A DNA stretch of 11,201 nucleotides from Virgibacillus salarius. GTDB lineage: Bacteria; Bacillota; Bacilli; Bacillales; Amphibacillaceae. Under the pieces are notes generated by a model that was given only the letters and a program-made list of their open reading frames with translations, searched no databases and had not been told where the DNA came from. The stretch covers positions 1 through 11,201 of the forward strand of contig NZ_BAAACY010000126.1 of NCBI RefSeq assembly GCF_039521925.1, in the 5' to 3' direction. Made by a program: the position numbers and the translations under genes. Positions 1 to 6,423 of the stretch are shown piece after piece (within the stretch, counting starts at the first letter, position 1; every line of letters starts with the position of its first letter).

Positions 1-2
1 AT

Positions 3-44
3 TCCATAATAGCTACTAGAGGAAGCGTAAATCTGAGCATGTAG
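3..44 (+). CDS. Possible 3' end of an upstream gene (partial)
   Basis: From base 3 one frame is open for 13 codons and ends in three consecutive in-frame stops (TAG TGA TAA, bases 42-50), 3 bases before a rho-independent terminator. That layout is what the end of an upstream plus-strand gene would look like. In B. subtilis murC and sftA lie upstream of ytxG, but the short peptide visible here (ending in NLSM) does not let me identify the gene. The open stretch is too short to exclude chance. Confidence 0.3.
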   Translation, partial: SIIATRGSVNLSM

Positions 45-52
45 TGATAAGG

Positions 53-78
53 ACTGAGCGAATTTTGCTCAGTTTTTC
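53..78 (+). terminator. Rho-independent terminator of the upstream gene
   Basis: A perfect 7-bp stem (ACTGAGC, bases 53-59, with GCTCAGT, 67-73) closes a 7-base loop and runs into five T residues. It sits right behind the triple stop codon and probably ends transcription from the gene to the left of the window, isolating the ytxGH promoters. Confidence 0.8.
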
Positions 79-198
79 TTAGTAACTTCTTTAATCGCTG
101 TAGTTCTAATCTTATTAGGCTATTTTTTATCCGACATATAACTGGCAGTAAAACCCCACCTGTGAATTTTTACTTTTTGTAATTACTAATAAAAATAA
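79..198. other. AT-rich spacer with a weak hairpin
   Basis: No coding sequence is seen. Bases 147-153 (AGTAAAA) and 168-174 (TTTTACT) form a 7-bp AT-rich stem with a 14-base loop containing CCCC, followed by a short T run; it could be a weak second terminator. It may also be the remnant of a longer palindrome, but no partner arm is intact. Otherwise nothing recognisable is present before the sigma-H-type promoter at 199. Confidence 0.35.
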
Positions 199-223
199 AG
201 GAAATTATACAAGGTTGTCGAAT
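199..223 (+). promoter_or_regulatory. Sigma-H-type promoter upstream of ytxG
   Basis: AGGAAAT (199-205), a 13-base spacer and CGAAT (219-223) match the sigma-H consensus (AGGAwwT and rGAAT-type elements). The spacing equals that of the B. subtilis spoVG sigma-H promoter as I recall it. The B. subtilis homologue of this operon (csb40 = ytxGHJ) is known to be under dual sigma-H and sigma-B control, which raises confidence. A transcript from here would run through the sigma-B promoter downstream. Confidence 0.7.
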
Positions 224-270
224 TAATATTATAAGGACATTAAATGACTAGATCAGACAGAGAACAATAG

Positions 271-296
271 GTTTTAGTTGAAATATATAAGGGTAT
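271..296 (+). promoter_or_regulatory. Sigma-B-type general stress promoter of ytxG
   Basis: GTTTTA (271-276), a 14-base spacer and GGGTAT (291-296) fit the sigma-B consensus GTTTaa-N12-15-GGGwAw very closely. The site lies about 140 bases before the ytxG start codon. In B. subtilis the same operon is a classical sigma-B regulon member. The 5' untranslated leader (about 300-434) is AT-rich with no clear additional element. Confidence 0.8.
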
Positions 297-434
297 TTTT
301 ATTTATAGCCATTTTTTGCTATACTTTACAAGTAGAGATCAGTAGAAATAGGTTTATTAGTAAATCTATTCTCTGGATATATACACATATTGAAAATATT
401 ACAATACATAGTGATAGTAGAAGGAGTGGACATA

Positions 435-839
435 GTGGAAGTTCTCGGATATATAGCAGCGTTTATAGCAGCAATAGCTTTTGTTGTCTTAGTTGTTTAT
501 GTAATTATTACGTTAAAAGCAGCCAGGGAAACGTTAAGTCATGTGGCTGGTACATTAGAAGGTTTAGATAAGCAAATGAAGGGTATAACCGAAGAAACAA
601 CCCAATTATTAAATAAAACGAACAAGCTCGCAGATGACCTTAATCAAAAATCGGCAAAAATGAATGGATTATTTGATGGTGCAAAAGGTATTGGGGAAAC
701 TGTTAAAGATTTCAATCAGTCTTTAAGACAACTTTCTAACAGTATTTCTCGAACTGCTAGTAAAAATCCTGAAAAAGCCTCTCAGGCCATTAAATGGGGA
801 ACAGTTCTTATGGATTTATGGAAGAAAAAAAATAAATAA
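435..839 (+). CDS. ytxG: YtxG, DUF948 general stress protein
   Basis: Small membrane-anchored protein of 134 residues. The GTG at 435 is preferred as start because AGAAGGAG (419-426) lies 8 bases upstream, whereas longer upstream in-frame starts have no ribosome binding site. Residues about 4-27 form one hydrophobic helix at the N-terminus. The rest is a heptad-rich, polar, probably coiled-coil stretch (about 30-110) ending in a basic tail with KKKNK, expected on the cytoplasmic side. Length and architecture match the DUF948/YtxG family of Firmicutes (about 140 residues). The family is induced by general stress, but its biochemical role is not known. It is followed after 18 bases by ytxH, with which it forms an operon behind sigma-H- and sigma-B-type promoters. 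Confidence 0.85.
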   Translation: MEVLGYIAAFIAAIAFVVLVVYVIITLKAARETLSHVAGTLEGLDKQMKGITEETTQLLNKTNKLADDLNQKSAKMNGLFDGAKGIGETVKDFNQSLRQLSNSISRTASKNPEKASQAIKWGTVLMDLWKKKNK

Positions 840-857
840 ATATAGGAGGAAAATTAC

Positions 858-1277
858 ATGGCAGATAACAATATGAATAGTAAGGACTTTTTATTGGGTA
901 CTTTTATCGGAGGAATTGTTGGAGCAGTTACAGCTTTACTATTGGCTCCAAAATCTGGTAAAGAATTACGAGGTGATATTAATCAGGGTGCTCATCAAGT
1001 AAAGGACCGCGCATATGTTTGGAAAGACGTTGCGCAAGAAAAAAGTTCAGATTGGAAAGATAAAGCCTATACAACTGGTTCAGAGCTAAAGAAAAAAGCG
1101 ATGGATTCAACAGCTCAAATTACGAAGAATGCATCACAGAAAACAAAGGAAATTACCAAGAGTGTACAGGCTAAATTACAAGAAAAAAGAAGTAAAGAAG
1201 ATAAGGCACTAGAAGCAGCAGAAGAAGTTGCAGAGGCAATAGAAGACGCTGCAGAAGAATTAGAAAAACAGAAGTAA
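858..1277 (+). CDS. ytxH: YtxH-family general stress protein
   Basis: 139-residue protein with the YtxH signature. Residues 13-32 form a glycine-rich hydrophobic helix (GTFIGGIVGAVTALLLAP) immediately followed by PKSGKELR, the hallmark of the family. Residues 40-139 are highly charged, with repeated K, E, A, Q and S, predicted amphipathic helix or coiled coil resembling LEA and apolipoprotein-like stress proteins. It is probably membrane-anchored. The start at 858 has AGGAGG 8 bases upstream. It is the second gene of the ytxG operon and ends before a terminator-like hairpin at 1307-1336. In B. subtilis the third gene is ytxJ, a thioredoxin-like protein; it is not found here. Precise function is unknown for the family. 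Confidence 0.88.
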   Translation: MADNNMNSKDFLLGTFIGGIVGAVTALLLAPKSGKELRGDINQGAHQVKDRAYVWKDVAQEKSSDWKDKAYTTGSELKKKAMDSTAQITKNASQKTKEITKSVQAKLQEKRSKEDKALEAAEEVAEAIEDAAEELEKQK

Positions 1278-1306
1278 CGAATAAAAAGGTATGTCTTATG
1301 AGAACA

Positions 1307-1336
1307 GAGCTGTCTTTAAGGGCAGCCCTTTTTATT
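1307..1336 (+). terminator. Terminator after ytxH
   Basis: GCTGTC (1309-1314) pairs with GGCAGC (1321-1326), including one G-U pair, around a 6-base loop, followed by CCCTTTTTATTT. A competing smaller hairpin AAGGG/CCCTT overlaps it. The position 30 bases behind the ytxH stop supports a terminator that closes the ytxGH unit. Confidence 0.65.
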
Positions 1337-1402
1337 TATAAAAAAATGCAATGTATAAGGACTCGTCTTTCTTCAAAACATAAGAAAAAAGGCGGTATTT
1401 AC

Positions 1403-1618
1403 ATGCTTCTATTAATCGTATTAGGTGCAGTGCTTGTAGTTATTGCATTATTTTTTACAATTAAAGTCGGCAAAGATATTGAGGAAAGAAATAGTGAGTA
1501 TGATACTGAATTTAAAGCAACAAGAAAACATCCGGTATTACTTAACCCGGCTTTCTTAGCCTATATTATTGGATTTGGTTTTCTCATTATTTTCATCGCT
1601 TATTTAGCTATGTCTTAG
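1403..1618 (+). CDS. Small two-helix membrane protein, unknown
   Basis: 71-residue protein that I do not recognise. The ATG at 1403 is preferred because AAAGGCGG (1388-1395) is placed 7 bases upstream; in-frame starts further 5' would run through the ytxH terminator. Residues 2-21 and 49-69 are two strongly hydrophobic membrane helices. They are separated by a charged 27-residue loop (22-48) with KDIEER, EYDTEF and ATRKH. The C-terminus ends just after the second helix. It occupies the position where B. subtilis carries ytxJ but bears no resemblance to that thioredoxin-like protein. It lies behind the ytxH terminator and so may have its own promoter; I see no convincing one. Coding is supported by the ribosome binding site, helix pattern and codon use. 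Confidence 0.7.
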   Translation: MLLLIVLGAVLVVIALFFTIKVGKDIEERNSEYDTEFKATRKHPVLLNPAFLAYIIGFGFLIIFIAYLAMS

Positions 1619-1620
1619 TC

Positions 1621-1676
1621 TGTTCTTTTATCAGGAATATCTATTAGCAAAATAAGGCTTAGTAATGAAAAGAACA
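1621..1676. repeat. Perfect 9-bp inverted repeat in convergent gap
   Basis: TGTTCTTTT (1621-1629) and AAAAGAACA (1668-1676) are perfectly complementary with 38 bases between them. The pair starts 3 bases after the stop of the 71-residue protein and ends just before a second hairpin (1682-1719). Transcripts from either strand could form both structures in series. Confidence 0.6.
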
Positions 1677-1681
1677 TAAAT

Positions 1682-1720
1682 AAAAAGGACACCATTTTAT
1701 TCTGCGTGGAGTCCTTTTTA
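1682..1720. terminator. Bidirectional terminator in convergent gap
   Basis: AAAAAGGAC (1682-1690) pairs with GTCCTTTTT (1711-1719), extended by CC/GG after one mismatch, around a loop of about 16-20 bases. The A-rich left arm and T-rich right arm allow it to act on both strands. It would serve the 71-residue protein gene on plus and, after the repeat, the FtsA-like gene on minus. Confidence 0.7.
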
Positions 1721-1721
1721 T

Positions 1722-1909
1722 TAGTATAGGAAATTATAAAAATTAGCTCGATAAATATGGGCGTGTTGAGTCTGTCCAGCCCCAGCGCCCAGAAACGATG
1801 CGACTTCACGATCGCTCTAATCTAAGTCATCATCGGCTCGCAAACTCATCGTGATTCCTTACTCGCTAAAGTCGCTACGTTTCTATTCGGAGGCTTGCGC
1901 TTTTGTTCT
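1722..1909 (+). repeat. Dispersed repeat, copy 1
   Basis: About 190 bp that recur, diverged, at 8183-8383 in the same orientation. Shared blocks include TAGGAAATTATAAAA, CCAGCGCCC with GAAAC, CTAATCTAAGTCAT, GGCTCGCAA, GTCGCTACGTTTCTATTCGG and CGCTTTTGTTC. Internal pairing is evident: GGGCG (1759-1763) with CGCCC (1786-1790), and the GCGCCC/GAAAC arm partly complements the distal GTTTCTATTCGG arm. No coding capacity is evident. It has the look of a non-autonomous, structured intergenic repeat (bcr- or MITE-like). It ends 14 bases before the stop codon of the converging FtsA-like gene. Confidence 0.85.
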
Positions 1910-1923
1910 AACTAAGCCGTGTA

Positions 1924-4053
1924 TTATTCCCAAATGATTTGTAAATGATCACCATGCTTAATCGTTGAATGAAAGCTAGATGGTGCATTATTTTGATATA
2001 TAGAGAATTTGCCGTTGGCGTTCGTGAGGTCTAAATCTACATAACGAAAAATGTCCTGATAGATAAATGGCTGCTGCTCTTGTTCGTAAACTTTTAATCG
2101 ATCATGCTTTTTTAATGGTGTATCCTCATCAAGTATGCTATCCCCTTTTTTAATTACATATAGAGGTTGAACAAGTTCTACTGACTCATTATTAAACGAA
2201 ACCATAATCCTATGTGTTAATGGTTTATTTAACTGGTTCAGTACATCTTTTACAGTTGGCTGTTCAGCTAGTAATAGCTGTAATCGATCTCCTTGCTTAA
2301 GACGATGATCCATTGTAGCAGGCTTGCCGTTAAGAGCTATTTGTGGTTCGCCCTTTGTAATGTGGATTGGTTCTTCATTTACATAGACGATAAATGGTTC
2401 ATCTTTTCCTACTTTATCAGAAGATACTTGATTTAAAACAGCTTCTAAGCTGTTCGGTTGTCTCCATGTAAGATTATCTCGATCTTGTATACTATATTCT
2501 TTCGTTACTGGTACGTTATTCACCTCAAACTGAGGATATATGTGATATTTTGCTCCGTTATAATAAATCATTAAAGGTGGTATATCTCCAAGAAGTTCCT
2601 GAATTGTTACTTGAGCATGCTTTCCATCACGGCCTTTTTCAATTGTTATGATATCACCATTATGAATCTTACTATTCACAGAAGCATTGGTATCGTTTAA
2701 TTGGATACTCGGTGGTTCACCAATTTCACCAGGTAACGTAACTTCTTTGTTATTTATAGTTATAATCGAGGCTATACCTGGCTTTCCATACCATTTTTGA
2801 ATATCTATACTGGATTGAATAAGACAATCTCCCACTGTTAATTCTTTCATTTCAAATAATCTTATCGTATTACCGTTAACTGTAACACTGACATAGTGGA
2901 CAGGATTTTGTTTGGCCGCAATTCCTATACCAATTGGAGTGACAAAATCAGGTCCTGTAGGTAATTTATTGGTTTTTTCTAATTGGTTAATTGCATCAAT
3001 TCCCCGTACAGCTACTCGATTTATCGGTAGATTTAATTTACTAGCTATTGAATTGGTTATTCCTGGTGTTAGACTTCCTCCACCAACAAGCATTACGGCC
3101 TTTGGCGAGTGTGAATTTAAATTGATAATTTCATTCGATATTTGCGTGGCCAAGTTATCAATTGCATCCGTAATATCGTTTTCTATCATGTTGGGTGTAA
3201 TTGTCGCTTCAAATCCTAGAATGTCCTCTACAATAGCTTCACCATTATCGACAATCATACGTTTTGCTTTTTCTGCAGATGGAAAATCTAATAAGTATTG
3301 ATCGCTTATTGCTTCCGTAATTTCATCACCCGCAATTGGAACCATTCCATATGCAACTACTGTCCCTTTATCCGTTATAGCTATATCACTAGTACCAGCT
3401 CCAATATCAACTAGCACAACATTTAATCTTCTCATAGACTCTGGAATAAGCACATGTATAGCTGCAATAGGTTCTAAGGTAAGAGCTTCCATTTCTAAGT
3501 TAGCTCTTCCTAAGGCTGCTAATAATGATTCAACAACAACTTTAGGTAAAAACGTAGCGATAATTTCGACAGAAGCTTCTGTACCTCGCTGATCAATTAG
3601 TGAACCAATTTGCTGCTGATCTATACGATAATGCAACACGGAATAGCCAACGCAATAATAAGAGGATAAATCAGCATCTTGCTGTAGTTTTTGCAAGTTC
3701 AATTGTGCCATTTGGACAGCGCTTAATTCTAGGTGTTTAATTGTTTCTTCGCTAGTGATCGGTGTATCCTGTAATGATTTAGAAGCAGTTGCTTGTGTAG
3801 TCATTAATGCTCTTCCAGCAGCAGCAACACACACCTTGCTAAGCGAGCCGTGAGATGACTCCAATTTATTTTTTACTTCTATAATTGTTTCAGAAACAGC
3901 CACAACATTATGTATTTGTCCATCTCTCATCGACCGTTCTTTATGTTCCATCATATAATAATCCAACATATGATAGGTTTGGTCACGCTTTTCTAGTATG
4001 ATTCCAGTTACAGAGCGTGTCCCAATATCCAGTGCAAAAATCCGATCCTTCAT
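1924..4053 (-). CDS. FtsA/PilM-type actin-fold protein with repeat tail
   Basis: 709-residue protein starting at the ATG at 4053 (AAAGGAT 7 bases upstream, product begins MKDRIFALDIGTR). An upstream in-frame ATG adding 12 residues lacks a ribosome binding site. Residues 1-380 are an ASKHA/actin-fold ATPase domain of the FtsA/PilM type: phosphate-1 loop ALDIGTRSVTG (7-17), phosphate-2 LVDIGAGTSDI (214-224) and adenosine motif MLVGGGSLTPGI (321-332), with an SHS2-like insert around 80-170. Residues 385-709 contain about four and a half diverged repeats of 59-65 residues (starting near 430, 495, 554, 616, 683), each with a pattern like LNG-x(8)-L-x-x-GD-x-L. The protein is much longer than true FtsA (about 420-440) and lacks its C-terminal amphipathic membrane helix, so it is a paralogue, possibly a cytoplasmic scaffold. 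Function is unknown. It is a single gene, divergent from aroA. Confidence 0.85.
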   Translation of the reverse strand: MKDRIFALDIGTRSVTGIILEKRDQTYHMLDYYMMEHKERSMRDGQIHNVVAVSETIIEVKNKLESSHGSLSKVCVAAAGRALMTTQATASKSLQDTPITSEETIKHLELSAVQMAQLNLQKLQQDADLSSYYCVGYSVLHYRIDQQQIGSLIDQRGTEASVEIIATFLPKVVVESLLAALGRANLEMEALTLEPIAAIHVLIPESMRRLNVVLVDIGAGTSDIAITDKGTVVAYGMVPIAGDEITEAISDQYLLDFPSAEKAKRMIVDNGEAIVEDILGFEATITPNMIENDITDAIDNLATQISNEIINLNSHSPKAVMLVGGGSLTPGITNSIASKLNLPINRVAVRGIDAINQLEKTNKLPTGPDFVTPIGIGIAAKQNPVHYVSVTVNGNTIRLFEMKELTVGDCLIQSSIDIQKWYGKPGIASIITINNKEVTLPGEIGEPPSIQLNDTNASVNSKIHNGDIITIEKGRDGKHAQVTIQELLGDIPPLMIYYNGAKYHIYPQFEVNNVPVTKEYSIQDRDNLTWRQPNSLEAVLNQVSSDKVGKDEPFIVYVNEEPIHITKGEPQIALNGKPATMDHRLKQGDRLQLLLAEQPTVKDVLNQLNKPLTHRIMVSFNNESVELVQPLYVIKKGDSILDEDTPLKKHDRLKVYEQEQQPFIYQDIFRYVDLDLTNANGKFSIYQNNAPSSFHSTIKHGDHLQIIWE

Positions 4054-4088
4054 AAGCAATAATCCTTTCAAACAGATAATATGAATCA

Positions 4089-4117
4089 ATTATAAACTTT
4101 TTATCGACAAAGAAAAA
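4089..4117 (-). promoter_or_regulatory. Candidate promoter of the FtsA-like gene
   Basis: On the minus strand a perfect TATAAT lies at 4094-4089, about 36 bases before the ATG. The -35 position at 17-base spacing reads TTTTTC (4117-4112), a poor match, so activity may be low or need an activator. The site overlaps the region of the divergent aroA promoter. Confidence 0.4.
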
Positions 4118-4132
4118 ATTTTTAGCTATAAT
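4104..4132 (+). promoter_or_regulatory. Sigma-A promoter of aroA
   Basis: TCGACA (4104-4109), exactly 17 bases, then TATAAT (4127-4132): five of six -35 bases and all -10 bases match the vegetative consensus. The transcript would start near 4139 and carry AGGGGG (4162-4167) as ribosome binding site 8 bases before the aroA ATG. Confidence 0.8.
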
Positions 4133-4175
4133 TGTCACTAATTATTAAAAACAAGAGGCATAGGGGGAACATAAT

Positions 4176-5246
4176 ATGAGTGAGTTAGATCAGGTTAGAG
4201 ATCAACTGGATCATGTGAACCAGGAGATTTTAAAGTTAATAAATGAACGTGCTACACTTGTTCAACAAATCGGGGAAATAAAAGCAAAACAGAGTATTAA
4301 GCGATTTGACCCTGTGCGAGAAAGAGATATGTTAGATAAAATTACTTCAATTAATGATGGTCCGTTCGAGAACGCAACCATTGAGCATATCTTTAAGGAA
4401 ATTTTCAAAGCTAGCTTGGAACTACAAGAGGATGATCACCGTAAAGCATTACTTGTATCTAGAAAAAAGAAGCCGGAAAATACGGTCATAGATATCAATG
4501 GTGCTTCAATTGGAGACGGTTCTATTCATTTTGTAATGGGACCATGTGCCGTTGAGGGATATGAACAAGTTGCTCGTGTAGCCAAAGCTGTAAAAGAGAA
4601 TGGAGTAAGGCTACTGCGTGGGGGAGCATTTAAACCAAGAACGTCTCCATATGATTTCCAAGGTCTTGGTGTTGAAGGCTTACAATTACTCAAAAGAGCA
4701 GCAGATGAGTATGGGTTAGCTGTTGTTAGCGAAATTGTAAACCCCGCACATATTGAGCAGGCAATGGATTATGTTGATGTAATTCAAATTGGTGCTAGAA
4801 ACATGCAGAATTTTGAATTGTTAAAGGCAGCCGGTGACGTGGATAAGCCCGTACTTTTAAAACGTGGTCTTTCAGCCACCATTTCTGAATTTATCAACGC
4901 AGCAGAATACATCATTTCACGAGGCAACGGAAATATCATTTTATGTGAACGAGGAATTCGGACGTATGAAAAAGCGACACGTAACACGTTAGATATCTCT
5001 GCAGTTCCAGTATTAAAACAGGAAACGCATTTGCCGGTTATGGTTGATGTCACACATTCCACTGGTAGAAGAGATCTGCTATTACCTACAGCGAAAGCAG
5101 CGATTGCAATTGGCGCTGATGGTGTTATGGCAGAAGTTCATCCGGATCCTGCTGTTGCCCTTTCAGATTCAGCACAACAGATGGATATTCCAACATTTAA
5201 TCGTTTTATGGAAGAAGTTAAGGATATGTCTAATCGGATGAAATAA
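4176..5246 (+). CDS. aroA: Bifunctional chorismate mutase/DAHP synthase
   Basis: 356-residue fusion enzyme of the shikimate pathway. Residues 1-90 are an AroQ-type helical chorismate mutase (chorismate to prephenate), with the pattern LDHVNQEILKLINER and the KRFDPVRER segment; in this family the domain also acts as a feedback-sensing module. Residues about 100-356 are a class I-beta (KDO8P-like) DAHP synthase that joins phosphoenolpyruvate and erythrose-4-phosphate. Visible motifs are GPCAVE (122-127), GAFKPRTSPYDFQG (150-163), QIGARNMQN (204-212), LKRG (228-231), DVTHSTGRR (291-299) and EVHPDP (320-325). Length equals B. subtilis AroA (about 358). The gene is cytosolic and complete, with its own sigma-A promoter and a strong terminator behind it, ahead of ccpA. 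Confidence 0.97.
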   Translation: MSELDQVRDQLDHVNQEILKLINERATLVQQIGEIKAKQSIKRFDPVRERDMLDKITSINDGPFENATIEHIFKEIFKASLELQEDDHRKALLVSRKKKPENTVIDINGASIGDGSIHFVMGPCAVEGYEQVARVAKAVKENGVRLLRGGAFKPRTSPYDFQGLGVEGLQLLKRAADEYGLAVVSEIVNPAHIEQAMDYVDVIQIGARNMQNFELLKAAGDVDKPVLLKRGLSATISEFINAAEYIISRGNGNIILCERGIRTYEKATRNTLDISAVPVLKQETHLPVMVDVTHSTGRRDLLLPTAKAAIAIGADGVMAEVHPDPAVALSDSAQQMDIPTFNRFMEEVKDMSNRMK

Positions 5247-5279
5247 AGTTTTGTTTCATTTTAATGTTCTGAAATAGAG

Positions 5280-5315
5280 AGGTTGATGGTCCATTGTGAT
5301 GCATCAGCCTTTTTT
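5280..5315 (+). terminator. Terminator after aroA
   Basis: AGGTTGATG (5280-5288) pairs with CATCAGCCT (5302-5310), with one G-U pair, around a 13-base loop and is followed by six T residues. It separates aroA from ccpA transcriptionally. Confidence 0.85.
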
Positions 5316-5318
5316 GCT

Positions 5319-5347
5319 TTGAAAAATGTTTCATAGTAGAGTATGAT
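5319..5347 (+). promoter_or_regulatory. Sigma-A promoter of ccpA
   Basis: TTGAAA (5319-5324), 17 bases, TATGAT (5342-5347) is a strong vegetative promoter immediately after the aroA terminator. It leaves a leader of about 40 bases before the ccpA ATG, with AGGAGGT (5378-5384) as ribosome binding site. No cre site is seen here, consistent with constitutive ccpA expression. Confidence 0.8.
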
Positions 5348-5393
5348 ATAGAAAATAGAGAACGATATCTATATATTAGGAGGTAAAAAGAAA

Positions 5394-6389
5394 ATGAACA
5401 TTACAATATATGATGTAGCAAGAGAAGCAAATGTATCCATGGCTACAGTTTCTCGTGTCGTAAACGGGAATCCCAATGTAAAACCAACAACTCGTAAAAA
5501 GGTATTAGCAACAATTGAAAGATTAGGATATCGTCCCAATGCAGTGGCTAGAGGGCTAGCAAGTAAGAAAACAACAACTGTCGGTGCGATTATACCTGAT
5601 ATATCCAGCATTTTCTTCGCAGAATTAGCCCGAGGTATTGAAGACATTGCAACAATGTATAAATACAATATGATTTTAAGTAATTCGGATCAAAATAAAG
5701 ACAAAGAGTTACAATTAATAAATACCATGCTAGAAAAGCAAGTAGATGGGATTATTTTTATGGGTGGAAATATTACGGAGGAACATGTTCAACAGTTTAA
5801 GAGTTCATCTGTACCAGTAGTGTTAGCTGCTACATATGATGATAACCATGAAATTCCTTCTGTAAATATAGACTATGAAGAAGCTGCATATGAGGCAACT
5901 AAATTCCTAATAGAGCAAGGTAACGATATACCTGCGTTTGTTTCTGGACTAGAAGATACGCATATCAATCAGTTGAAATATAAAGGCTACGCCCGAGCAT
6001 TAAATGAAGCTTCGCATTCCGTAAATGAATCACTGGTTATTAAAGGAGATTATTCGTATAGCTCAGGAATTGAAGCGGTGCACCAGTTGTTAGAGCAAGA
6101 TCAAAAACCAACCGCTATTTTTGTGGCTTCGGATGAAATGGCTTTAGGCGTTATCCATGGCGCGCAAGATAAAGGCTATCGTGTTCCAGAAGATATAGAA
6201 GTGTTTGGATTTGACAATACTCGTTTGGCGACAATGGTAAGACCAACGTTATCAACGATTGTTCAGCCAATGTATGATATTGGTGCTGTGGCAATGAGAC
6301 TCTTAACAAAATATATGAATAAAGAAGAAGTACAAGATAAAAAAGTCGTTTTACCGCACCGGATTGAAAAAAGAAGCTCAACAAAATAA
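5394..6389 (+). CDS. ccpA: Catabolite control protein A
   Basis: 331-residue LacI/GalR-family regulator, matching B. subtilis CcpA (334). Residues 1-60 are the DNA-binding domain: helix-turn-helix IYDVAREANVSMATVSRVVN (5-24) and the hinge helix NAVARGLASKKT (49-60) that inserts into the minor groove of cre sites. Residues 61-331 are the two-lobed periplasmic-binding-protein-like core that binds the corepressor HPr-Ser46-P or Crh. The C-terminal AVAMRLLTKYMN and LPHRIEKRSSTK segments are nearly diagnostic of CcpA. It represses or activates carbon metabolism genes according to glucose status. It has its own promoter and an ideal ribosome binding site. The likely sigma-D promoter of motPS starts within its last codons. 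Confidence 0.97.
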   Translation: MNITIYDVAREANVSMATVSRVVNGNPNVKPTTRKKVLATIERLGYRPNAVARGLASKKTTTVGAIIPDISSIFFAELARGIEDIATMYKYNMILSNSDQNKDKELQLINTMLEKQVDGIIFMGGNITEEHVQQFKSSSVPVVLAATYDDNHEIPSVNIDYEEAAYEATKFLIEQGNDIPAFVSGLEDTHINQLKYKGYARALNEASHSVNESLVIKGDYSYSSGIEAVHQLLEQDQKPTAIFVASDEMALGVIHGAQDKGYRVPEDIEVFGFDNTRLATMVRPTLSTIVQPMYDIGAVAMRLLTKYMNKEEVQDKKVVLPHRIEKRSSTK

Positions 6390-6405
6390 TAAAAGATGCC
6401 GATAT
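6378..6405 (+). promoter_or_regulatory. Sigma-D (motility) promoter of motPS
   Basis: GCCGATAT (6398-6405) is a perfect match to the sigma-D -10 consensus, and TCAA (6378-6381) lies 16 bases upstream as a 3-of-4 match to the TAAA -35 element. The -35 lies in the last codons of ccpA and the -10 just after its stop. It would drive motPS, flagellar stator genes, which fits sigma-D function. Predicted start is near 6412. Confidence 0.75.
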
Positions 6406-6423
6406 ACTAAATAGAGATGAAAG

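Noticed and set aside
390..418. TTGAAA-N17-GATAGT as a vegetative promoter for ytxG
   Set aside because: The -10 match is poor (4 of 6) and transcription would start at or within the ribosome binding site, leaving no usable leader.
278..571. 97-residue plus-strand frame with a TTG start overlapping ytxG
   Set aside because: It starts inside the sigma-B promoter spacer, has no ribosome binding site, overlaps ytxG in another frame and is Ser/Arg-rich in its second half as a shadow frame would be.
1615..1809. 64-residue minus-strand frame
   Set aside because: It runs through the terminator and the first part of the dispersed repeat; no ribosome binding site and no recognisable protein.
2912..3301. 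129-residue plus-strand frame
   Set aside because: Antisense to the conserved actin-fold motifs of the FtsA-like gene; shadow of real coding sequence.
4784..5062. 92-residue minus-strand frame
   Set aside because: Antisense to the DAHP synthase domain of aroA with no start signals.
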